From Phoronis australis (Eukaryota > Phoronida > Phoronidae): a stretch of DNA of 64,000 nucleotides. The notes beneath the pieces are model-generated. The model was not told where the DNA came from. It ran no database searches and saw only the letters and a program-made list of their open reading frames with translations. A program made the translations under genes and the position numbers. Shown here piece by piece: positions 50,226-62,200 of this stretch. Within the stretch, counting starts at the first letter, position 1. Each line of letters starts with the position of its first letter. The DNA is taken from NCBI GenBank assembly GCA_002633005.1, contig NMRA01000475.1, positions 62,001-126,000 on the forward strand, written 5' to 3'.

Positions 50226-53200
50226 CTGCAAAAGAAAATGCATTACATTCAGAGAGGTAAATCTGTGCTGGCTGACTTACAGCATAATGAATGTGTAGGT
50301 GAAAGCCAAATATCTAGAGAGAACAGTGGCTACACTTGTAAATGGGCTTCTCTATATATCAAATAACAGTGGTCCATGTAGAACCTGCTATCTGGAAACA
50401 GCACAGGGTTATTTTCGTAAATAGGCATTGCCACATATCACGCATAAGCTGTCTATGCGACACCTTGTTATCTACAAAGAACAATGGGTAGACTTGTAAA
50501 TGGATTTTGATTTATATCCCATAACAGGGCAATGGTCACTGTATATGCTTCAGTTGGCAGCCGATAGACACAGCTAGGAGACAAGCACATAGCACAGATA
50601 AATGCATTTCCCCCGAGTGCAACTTGAAACCAAGCATACAGTGATGTTCAGCACTGAAAACTGGAATTTTGTCAAACAACAACGCTACCTGTGGTTTGGG
50701 TGGAACATCGTCTTCTAAAGCTGCTGCATATTCATCCATCAGCTGTGCAGAGATCTCTGGGTCATCCTCATAACTATAATCAATTGTGTCGATTCCACTT
50801 CTGAATGGAAACGGACAAATGAAACTCACTAAAGGTTAATGATTGACGTATTTATTTCATTGTTTCTCCTAATTATTATTTGTGACCACTGTACAAAATG
50901 AAACAGAATAGAATAATGTTGTGACAGTAGCAAAGGTTAATCGCCATCAAAGAATAAGAAAACTGTGTGGTCCCTCCTCACAGTCACCAACTGTGCCGCC
51001 AGCTGGCAGTTGAAACTACCCTCTTCAAATTGGTGCCTCTCCCCACCCCATCCGTACCTCTGCATTGTAAACTAAGCATAAGACAAGATGACCAACGTCT
51101 CCCTCAATGAACATTTATGTCTTTCAATGGTCCACTTAGCTGAACACAGTACAGCAAAATCACATCAATTTCAGACAAAAGCAATTTTAAATATTACTGT
51201 TTTTTCAATTTTCAAGATCTTTTAACAATGTCCTGAATGCTCACATCTCATAATATTTTATAGGTAAAGCATTGATTTGATGCTCTATAGTTTTTATAAA
51301 AATACAAGAAACTAAAATTGCACTTGTGCACCATATTTGTGTCCTAAGTTGGTGAGACTTTAACGTACTAAATCTGATAAGCACACATGAATGAACACAT
51401 GAATATTGCTTTGCTGTTAAATAAATCAAAGCTTACAAAGAGGCTTCCAATGTTGACTGTAATGCTTTCTTACAAATAGATAAATTTTGAGTTAAGGATA
51501 GTTGAAGAACATTATCTCAACAGGTCACGGTACGGTAAAAATCGGACTTTGATGTGTACTTTTTCAAATTCTTTGTACAAAACCAATTCTTGAAGCTCCT
51601 ACTACACGGCGTCTACCCAAAATGTGAGCCTACTTACTGCCTGTGTTGTACCACGTGAGGTGTTGAGTGACGCGGCTGGTAGAACGGTTGTTGTAGCATG
51701 CCTCGGGTTGGCTGAAACAAAACAAGGAAACAAATGATTTCATTATGAAATACCTAATCATGTAGCTAGGTGCTGTTTTGACAAGAGCAATACAAAGCAT
51801 TGCATGCACAACTACACTGCTTCAAGGGTGTTACGGTGTAATGTAAGTACCATGAAAATGGCCTTGTTACCTGCTGTCTATGACTAGGTGTTTTGTCCAT
51901 CTCTGTGTCACTTTCATCGTCATAATAGGAGTCCCCATTGGAATAGCCATCTCCCGATAATTCCTCGTCTTCATTCGTTTCAGATCCAGCGTCCGTTTCG
52001 GTTGATTCGTTGTCTATCTGTTCTGCTTTCTTCTTTGCCACTTCAGCGAGTGCAAGTTCACCCTTGTCCTGAGCCAGATAGTGTATATCCTGCAAGGTTT
52101 ACGTGGCAATAAAACTACAGAGTCAACAATTTCACATGCTCTCACGCACAGCATAATCAAGGGAAATGCGCTATTTCACCATCTGTTTGTGGTTTTAAAA
52201 TGGTCCACTTGGAAGGGTAATAATCACTTTTACAGGAATCCACCATTTTGAGAACCAGTTTTCTCCACTGAATAACAGGCACCAAACTGGTTCTCAAAAT
52301 GCAGAACCCCTGTAAGTGACTATTGCCACGTAGATGGAAATACAGAAAATTTCTGTAAAATAGTTAAGGATCCAGGGTCGGATAGCAAGCGAGATATAAT
52401 TGGACGCATGCACGGCTCTTGAGTTCATTTTGATTATTGTCTTATATCGGGTGAAACATTGTCCCACTAGCTTACCATGAATAAGTCTCTTGCACCTATG
52501 TCTACAGCCAATAGGAATGCTTTGTCAAATCTGGAATGCCTGCAAAAAGAATAAACAATAATTATAACCTACGATAAACTCACCAATTTAGGACACAATA
52601 TGGCAGACAAGTGAAATGTTTTCTTCTTCATTTTCCTGTAAAAGATATTAAGTAGGACAGAATAAAAGCTTCATCAGTGTTAAGCGGTACTTTTGTAGCA
52701 TGTTTTCCCTTATGCAAAAGTTGTTAAAGACACGACACCTGTTGCTGTTGATTATCTTTATTCCATTCTGTCAAGACAATTTGGGAAAACATGTCAATTA
52801 GGTACATAGAACATGATGTGCTATGATTGAAAGTATGGGAGTCCCTTTTGATCACATTCGAGAAGCCCATTTTGAATGAGCAGCAAACAGGGTCGCACCA
52901 CACGCTACACTTTGTATGCGTGACTTTCCTGTTAACCCCTCCATTTGTCATTCTTTGCAGTATTTCACACTTGCCGTGTCCCACTGTGTATGTTATTAGC
53001 TTTTGCTTTGTGGTGGTACTACCACGTCATTTTATTTCCACTTGAAAATGAAACAAGTATGTTTTGAGATATCGTGTCTTTTAGTCATGTCACTTGGTCA
53101 GTTACTAATTACCAATGTTCTGTTGAACGTCGAACTTCGTTCGTGGATACGAACAGAATTGAATAAAGATAGTCAACAATTACAAGTGTCGTGTCTTTAA

Positions 53201-56200
53201 CAAGTTTTGCATAACAGTGTTAAGATGCATACCATAGCTAACACTGGACAATATTTTGAGAAACTTTGGCCATTCACGTTATGCACATTTGAAAATTTTT
53301 TGCAATTACTTGCATCTGAAATTGGTGAAATTTTACCATATCTAAAACATCTAACTTAAGAATGATGCAGTGTATGAACAGGTAATGTGAATGTGTAGAA
53401 TACTGCTAAGCAAATTCGTGGATAAAAAAATCAAAGTGGCTGCGAGTAAACTAAAACTGCATAAAGGTATGAATGCCCAATTCTCAATGTACCAATTTTT
53501 CTTCAAAATACAAATGTACCTGAGTAAATGATGGAAGAAGCGTCGGGCAAATCTACTGATGGGGTCTCTGAACTCCAAAACGACAGCTTCAGACAGAGGT
53601 CGTGTGGGGGCATAGAAGGTACCCAGGGCAGCTTCTAACTGCGACTCCCTGTCTGCATTCAGTGGTAGTCTGTATTACAAATAGTAAGTGTAAGTAGAAA
53701 TCTTGGGCAATATGTGTCGAGGCACTTTCAAAAACTAAGTATGTTAGGAAAGTCTTGCTGAAGGCAGATAACATCATACTGTACTTAGGCTAGACCTTAA
53801 GGGAGACAAAAAAGTACCAAGATGAACAAGGATCTAAATGTCTAATTTTTGCTTTACCTCATGGGGTCTATGGGGAACATTTTTCCCATATGCTGGATTA
53901 GCAGCGGGTGAAAGTCTTTACGCAATGTTGTGTAAAATGTTAAATTAACAAATTTGTATTCACCATCTTCATTTTCAAGTTGTTCCCAAACAAATCATCA
54001 TGTATTGGTGCACAGAGAATATGCATTTGGGAAAAAAGAACAAAGAAAATATGACCGATTCTATTGTTTCAAACAAAAAATAATGTTTGTACATAACATC
54101 ACAGGTAACAGCAATAAAAACAAAAAGTTACCTGAGTAAGTGTGTCACTATAGCGTTAAGACAATTATAACAGTCCTGTCCCTCAATGTTCCAGTTCAAA
54201 CTGGCTAGGAGATTTACAGCCTGAAACATATGAATATAGAGAGAAACAATACCTCAAGGATTACAAATAACCCTTGTCTGTATCTCAGAGAACATTGTTT
54301 GTATCAGTTAGTTAAGTACTTTCTAATTAAATATTAAGGATATGACACATAATGAACAATCACTAATATACAGTTATCCAGGCCCAGTTGTGCCAACAAA
54401 GACTTTGGTTCACCTCTTCAGCAGTCCACTAATGGGACTAGACAACCACTACAACTATTGTGATCTTCAAAGACTGCATTAACGAAAGTTAAACACGAGA
54501 GAACATAGTAATTTCACGCAAGATAAAAGCTGTCATTTCTAACAATGTGCGTGTTCTGTGTACGTACAGCTCCAATCTCCCTATGTTTGATATATTGGTT
54601 CACTAACTGAAGGCAGCCAGAGTAATTAGACAGTCCAAGGCTGAGCTGAAGAACCGCCAGGGGACCCCTGAAACAAATGAAACACTTAGCAATAAAAACA
54701 GATTACTAGATTCAGTGAGTTGAGGTTTCCAGACACTAGCAACAGTGGCGGATCTAGGATATCACAAGGGGGGCCCAACATTTTGTCCGGCTACAAGCAT
54801 TTGCGTAAAGTGAACCACAATTGTAGATGTGCATAGCATCGAATTAGGGGAGGTCGGGAGGGGGTCCCGCCCAGGAAATTTTTCTGTTTTTACCTCTAAA
54901 AATCAAGCATTTTCCTTGATTCCTGAAGTATTATCTAAGAAAAAAAAGCAAAAAAAAAAAAACAAAAAAAAAACGGAGAACGTGTCAAACAGGAAAAACT
55001 GCGAGTTCCGAAGATTCAAACTCACGACCTGGCGGTAAGAGCGCGCGTGCATTACCACTACACCACCACGAACGAACTACTAACCACATATTAAGAGACC
55101 TACTCGTTTATGGTCCACAGCGTTTGCGCGCGAATCCTACTTCTTTTTGTAATGCTTATTACACGTTTTATATTTTGTGCCATCAATTTTTAACAAATTT
55201 GTTGTATATAAAATAGTCTTCAAATGCCCAAAAGACCAAATCCGTCTTTCGTGTTGGCAATAATGACGGGATTGCTTTTAAATTAGAAATCGTCCTAAGA
55301 TAAGGTTTGACAAAGAGAGTATTGCGAGTTTCTGAGTGATTCACTAAGGCTTCGATTAAAATTCACATCTTCCCAGCAGCCTCTGTTTTTTCATCGTCAC
55401 TCAGGTTCCATCTCTTTAAAAAATGAAGTAAATTTTCTTCATTGCACAGTGGAGCAGATGATGGAAAAGGAGTCGTAGTGCGCAGCGCCACTGCCGGTCG
55501 CCTGGGATATCGCGGGAGAGCCTATACTTAGCCATAGTTCCGTTACGAATGCGCCGTGTTCCGAATTTGACACTTGAAATTGGATTTGAGCCCCCCCCCC
55601 AACACTAAAACTGCACACATTTAAATCTTTTTTCATAATAAACTCATCATTTCCCTACGCTCTTACTGTTTTCTTTTTTCAAGTTTGCGGCAGCCAAGGG
55701 GGGGGGGGGCCTGGGCCCCCTGGCCCCCCCTAAATCCGCCTATGAGCAGTCTTTTGCCTTCTTAAGATAATGCAGCAAAATAAAGTTTAAGCAGGGGTTA
55801 AAACGATTCAAAAACAGGACTAATGTTCTACAATATTTTACAGACAATTGCAAACAAACTGTTGCCATTCCATTGTTTTCCTAAATCATTAAACAACTTG
55901 TAATTGTGTAATTATGGACTGTGTAATTTTATTGGAGGGCTTTGCTGGAAAGCAGTCATGAATTTAGCAACCTATCATCTCAATGTATAATTCATATAAT
56001 AAAAAATAAAATAAATAATAAATAAAATCGCATTAAGTATAATTGATATACTTGTAACAAGATGCAGAAGAAATACTGATTACCAGAAGTAACTGACATA
56101 GATGATAATGGAATGTACCAAATGTACTAACAGTTACACGCAGCTCAGATATTGATATTGAGATACTGCGCAGCTTAAATGCCAATTAAGAGATGCAGTT

Positions 56201-59200
56201 AAGATACTCGTAACAAGGTGTAACAGACATACTGTTACAAGATACAACTTAGATATTGATACTAACCTGTCAAAGGCCATCAGCAGTGAGTCTGTACTGC
56301 TCGTGCCGCCATCTGTTGTCTGAGGTTCAAATGGACACCACATGACTTTACTAAGTGTGGGCGGAGATCTGGAATGTGAAGGTCAGAGTTCAAAGCGGCT
56401 GTAAAACCAGAGTTCTGTCTAACTTCAGATCTAGACAATACATCTGCCTTGAAAAAATAACAGTTCCTATTTGCTGGAGAGCTGCTTGGTGCATAAAACA
56501 ACCCACCCTGACAAACTAACTTATGGAGTATGGTCGAGACGAATGACCAATAAGACTAAGGAACAACGTGAGTCCAATGTCATAATGGCAGACGATCTAA
56601 ATCAAAAGTTAAGACTACTGATGGAAGACTGGGACCATTGAGGAGTTGGAATTGGCTGTAGGGGGTATCGTATTTTAAACACCAGTTTAATGCCTGCTAA
56701 TCACTAGAAAACTGGTTCTCAAAATGCTGGACTCCTGTAAGTGAGCATTACCTCTCAGTTGGTATCAATTACACAACATTGTCAAAGATATTACTTTAAC
56801 TAAAAATATTTTATGATAAATGAAAACAAAAGGTCTCCTATGCTCACAAGAATCACCCATCAAAGCTATAACACCAGTAAGTTTTAACACCCCAATTTAC
56901 ACACACTACCACCTCTTGGGTGTTTCATGAAGGTGACGTAAGGCAGAAATTTGGTCTTATGCTCCCAATTCACAATTGGTTAAAAAAGGTATAGCCAAGT
57001 ATATACGAGAGCATCACAGTCTAAAAATAATTTATAAAAATTATCTCACTAACTAATAATCATGTGTATATTCTCAGAGACTTTGTGCATTTGCTCAAGT
57101 GAGATTAACTTATTTTTCAGAAATAGTTTGGTGGGGCGTAAGAGTAAATTTCGGTCTTAAGTCATTTTACAACAGGCCCCAGGAATGGCATGTTAATTTG
57201 AAGTTCTAAAAGTCCTCAGGCACATCGCGTCTCCTTCAGTGAGTTTTAGAAAGATGTAGATATGACATACAAATCCTTTTGTGCTCTGACACTTTCTTTC
57301 AATTCATTATCAGCTTGAGACAAATTCCAAGAGCAAAGCAGGACACTTCAACCTACCCACCACTCCAGCACCTCCAATGCAGGGGAGATAATGTCCCCAA
57401 GGAGACAGGTCGAAAATGTAATTGAAGAGGGATACTTGACTTATGTTAGGGTGGATATGCGCTGATTTACTTATTTATTATGATATTTAAAATTAGGGTA
57501 GCCCCATCAGTTTTCACTGTTTTCCATGGGGGCTCAAAACTACCTCAGTAACCTTTGCAGATTTTCCTCCCTGGCAAAAACAGCATGACAGCTGATCATC
57601 TCCAAAAATATAATGGACCTTAGAGCAAAACTATTCCACTGAGCAATGGCCCTAATTAGCTGCATATTCTAGCAAAAACCCAATATGTGTTCCTCGTACA
57701 AGTAACCACAGACCTGAAGTAGAGACCCAACTCCAGCATGCGCAGTGGTTTATGCTCCTCTGACATCAGCTGGAACAGCAGGGGGTTGAGAGCAATGTCG
57801 TAAAGCTGGAAATATGCAGGGTGCACCATCATCACTGAACAGAACAATACTGGGGGACACTAAACCAATAAGACATGGAAGATATGCAACTCAAACAGAC
57901 AAACAGATGGAAACATTGAAATTCCATAGACACATTCAACTTTAAGTACCAAACGGGAGCTTTTTATGTACAAACACTTCAAGGGGATGATTACTGATTA
58001 AGCCATTTTTCAGTGATTTGCAAGACCAACATTGCAATCTGACAACTTGAATAAAAGACAAGAAATCGACCTTGCAAATTTTATAAAGCCCCGTTATCAT
58101 GAACACGTAAATATCAACATATTTAACACTAACAAACTTGAAACAATACAAGGCAACCATAGTCCAAGCTATAGTATCAGGGAAATAACTGTCAAAGACA
58201 AACCTGCACCTCACCACGGGAACTGGCCACCAGAATAATGGTACCACTGGGGTGCCAGTTGATGGAGGCAGGGATCTGTAAAAACATAGAGTATAGTGTG
58301 AATCAAATGTAAAGTTAACTTTTGATAAGGGTGGAGGGGCGTCAAAGAAACATTCAAACTTTTGATTTAGACCACTTAACAGTCACTACATTGCCCTCAA
58401 CTTGTTTCTTATTCAGGGGAGAAGTGATTTATGAGATTGGATAATTATTTGAAGTCAAGCTCAGCTAATAACATCAAATGCCATGACAATTCCTCATTAT
58501 TTGAAGTCAAGCTCAGCAAATAACATCAAATGCCATGGCAATTCCTCATTATTTGAATTCAAGCTCAGCTAATAACATCAAATGCCATGACAATTCATCA
58601 TTATTTGAAGTCAAGCTCATCAAATAACATCAAATGCCATGACAATTCCTCATTATTTGAAGTCAAGCTCAGCTAATAACATCAAATGCCATGACAATTC
58701 CTCATTATTTGAATTCAAGCTCAGCTAATAACATCAAATGCCATGACAATTCCTCATTATTTGAATTCAAGCTCATCAAATAACATCAAATGCCATGACA
58801 ATTCCTCATTATTTGAATTCAAGCTCAGCAAATAACATCAAATGCCATGACAATTCACCATTATTTGAATTCAAGCTCAGCAAATAACATAAAAAATGTC
58901 ATGACAATTCATCATTATTTGAATCAAGCTCATCAAATAACATCAAATGCCATGACAATTCCTCATTATTTGAATTCAAGCTCAGCAAATAACATCAAAT
59001 GCCATGACAATTCACCATTATTTGAAGTCAAGCTCATCAAACAACATCAAATGCCATGACAATTCCTCATTATTTGAATTCAAGCTCAGCAAATAACATC
59101 AAATGCCATGACAATTCACCATTATTTGAAGTCAAGCTCAGCAAATAACATCAGAAGCCATGACAATCCAACTTGTTCAGCCTGGTCTCAAATATGAACA

Positions 59201-62200
59201 AAATATTAGTTCTTTCCAAGAACTGAAACTACCTCTAATATGAATAAGGACAAGTTGAGAGAAACTACATTGGTGTAACTGGTCTAAATAACAAGTCATT
59301 TTTTGACAGCCAAGGCAGGTTTACAGAGGTTTATAGTTCTCACATTACGGTGTTTTCCCATTGACAAGTTGGGAAGATGATCCCTGTAGCCAATATCTTA
59401 CACCACCGATTAACTCCATTCTGGCATTCAGGGTTGGAGGGCCAGCTCTCTTTTGTTCGATAATTGCTCTAATCTCCAATAAGATTCTATCTAGCCTGAC
59501 TGGGCTGTGCTGTTAAAAATAAAATTTACGTTATAACATATTTGAACATGAACCAATAGCATTATTTTCTGAATTCCTCATCAAATGTTGATAATGTTTA
59601 CTTTTTGAATCGCCAAAATCGCCCACCTACAACCGAAGTTACGACAATCTATTCTTTCTGAATGTACCAATATTCGCTCTGGGATTGACTGTGTTTACAC
59701 GGGGTCTGTAATAAGCCTAGTAGATAATTGGCTTGCCTGTTGTCATAACAGACAAAAGACTGTGCTTGGCAGTTAACAAAGGAGCTAGATGTTATCACAC
59801 CCTCACAACCCTCTACATCAGATAAAGTCACTGAACAGAAGAACGCCATAATGAACCATCAACTATGTGACATTATTACACTGATGCAAGGTGAATGACT
59901 GACTAGTCATGTGTCTTGGATAGCATACCATCAGAAGGGAAAATGTGAAGATCATGCAACAAGAGCAATGCATAGCAATGATATGAGTGCACTGTGTGGT
60001 GCTCATTTCTTCATACGTTCAAAGTAGTAAAGAGAGCTACATTAACGTAACATTGAGTCCATGGAACGTAGTGCTAAGATGTAAAAATTGGTAAATGCAG
60101 TCCTAGCATATTTTGAGACTCCTGAAAAGAAAACTAAGTTGCCACTAGATGGCACTGCAGCAGTCAGATCCGTTCAATAATAGACGGCAGTCATGCAGTA
60201 ATATATACTTTGCAAAGACTTAAAAATTATTTACCAAGTTTGACTTCACTGTTTCTGTAAGGCGTCTGTTCTCATCGTATAAAACCTGAAAAAAATCGAA
60301 CCTGAGAAATAAAATAATTTTTATTCAGTTGAGTAAAATTACATGTAAATCAAGGTTAACAAACCACTTACAAAAAAAAATTATAACATTCCATTAACAG
60401 TTGAAATGTTGCAAACACAGGATTTTAATTGTGCTTGCACAAATTGTGCCAACTTTTATTCCTCTAATTACCAGAAGTATAGCAGTAGACACTTACCAAA
60501 GTGCCGTCATCACAGCCTAACAACACACGATCTTCCGCGTAGTTACGTCCCTGTGTTATGACACTGTCTACAAGTAGAATATTTCTCTGCAGTACATGAC
60601 AACAAAAGAAATCCTAAGACCATTTACAATCTATCATGTATTGGAAATCGGACAACAGATATTTCATTCTTCAAATTGCAAGCACTCTGAGCATACCATC
60701 AAAGCAAAAACTGTCATAATTTTTCGTTGCGACAATTTGTGATTCCTGGGGTTGCACAAACTGTTAAAACCCTCAAATTTAATCTTCGGGAGAACGTATA
60801 AATTGTCCCAATTCAACTCGGAGAGGCAGGACCCCACAGGGAAGAAGAAAGAAAGAATCTTAAGGTTACGCAGGACCTTAGGTCCAAACGTGACTAACTT
60901 TGGAACATCTTATCTCAAAAATCACTGAACAGATTCATATGAAACTTTCAGATGTTATGAACGTACTCCAAAATGCCGTTAGGAATTGAATTTCATGATT
61001 TTCATAAAAAGAAAATTTACATCACATAAGAATTGATCATGCTATTGATACCATTGTTTTTCCATCAATTTACCCTTCTCTTTTCCTAAACATTTACTAC
61101 AAGGACATGGCCACAAAATCTAATTAATGAAGTCAAAGAAGTAAGAAGTCAAAAATCCAATTCTTTATACATTTACTAAAATCAAGGGTTTTGTAGATAT
61201 TTGGATAAGTACACAGACTAGTCAACAAGGTCCTACATAACCGTGTGCATCAGTCAAGTGAAAGATTAACATACTATTCTGTTTTAAAAGCATTTTCATG
61301 CAATAGTAGGTACTGAAATTTAAAGATTGTGACAGATGTGACAGTTTGTGGTCCAACAAAACGCTTCATATTAAACTAGAACAATTCTCAGCAGCTGGGC
61401 AGATGGTTTACATATGATATCATTGAACACCTCTAGAACCATAGATGTATGTTAAATGGCACATTGAATAATTGTAAAGAATTCACAATGGCATTAAACG
61501 TCAACTTTGAAAAAAATAGTGTTATAAATTTGTTTGATGTACTTGATTAGATTTCATATTGCTGTGCGTGTATGTACTTGTGGGTTGAATTAATAAATGT
61601 TTATAACTTCTAAAAAAACTTTGAAAAAATAACAAGATTAAGTAATCTTTTAGCTTTTAGAATTCTTGAACACTTAAATGAAGTAAACTTATCAAGTGAC
61701 TTACTTTTCAGTGGTATTGAGGTAACGGCCACTCTGTGTATCTAAAATATAAGTTGCCATGATTCAGAAAATGTAAAATAATTGACACAATAGTTGCACA
61801 TTTCAAACATAGGGTTTCTATATCTTCTTGAACAAGATGACAACAGTTACTAATAACAGTAATTCAAATCATGGTAAATATGGCTTTTCTACATTTTCTC
61901 ACCTTTGTTGTAAATATCCACATTTGAGTAATCTAGATAAAAAGTCACTCTAAAAATAGCAAAACTTTAACCTGGAGTAAACAGGGTTCATTAGACAAAT
62001 TTAACTCATAGTGCCATTTCTATAACAAGACATTTTCCACTAGTTATAATCAGACGCCTAATTCATGAAAATAGACTCAAGACAAATTTAACTCATAGTG
62101 CCATTTCTAAGACAGACAAGACATTTTCCACTAGTTATAATCAGAGGCCTAATTCATGAAAATAGACTCAAGACAAATTTAACTCATAGTGCCATTTCTA

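Noticed and set aside
50536..50688. Read-through of the WDPCP exon to a stop at 50536 as the C-terminus
   Set aside because: The exon at 50172-50225 encodes the conserved VKVIHFGVV end in the right phase; read-through would need a retained intron.
58847..59059. Repetitive open frame MTIHHYLN...
   Set aside because: It lies entirely in the 52-bp minisatellite.
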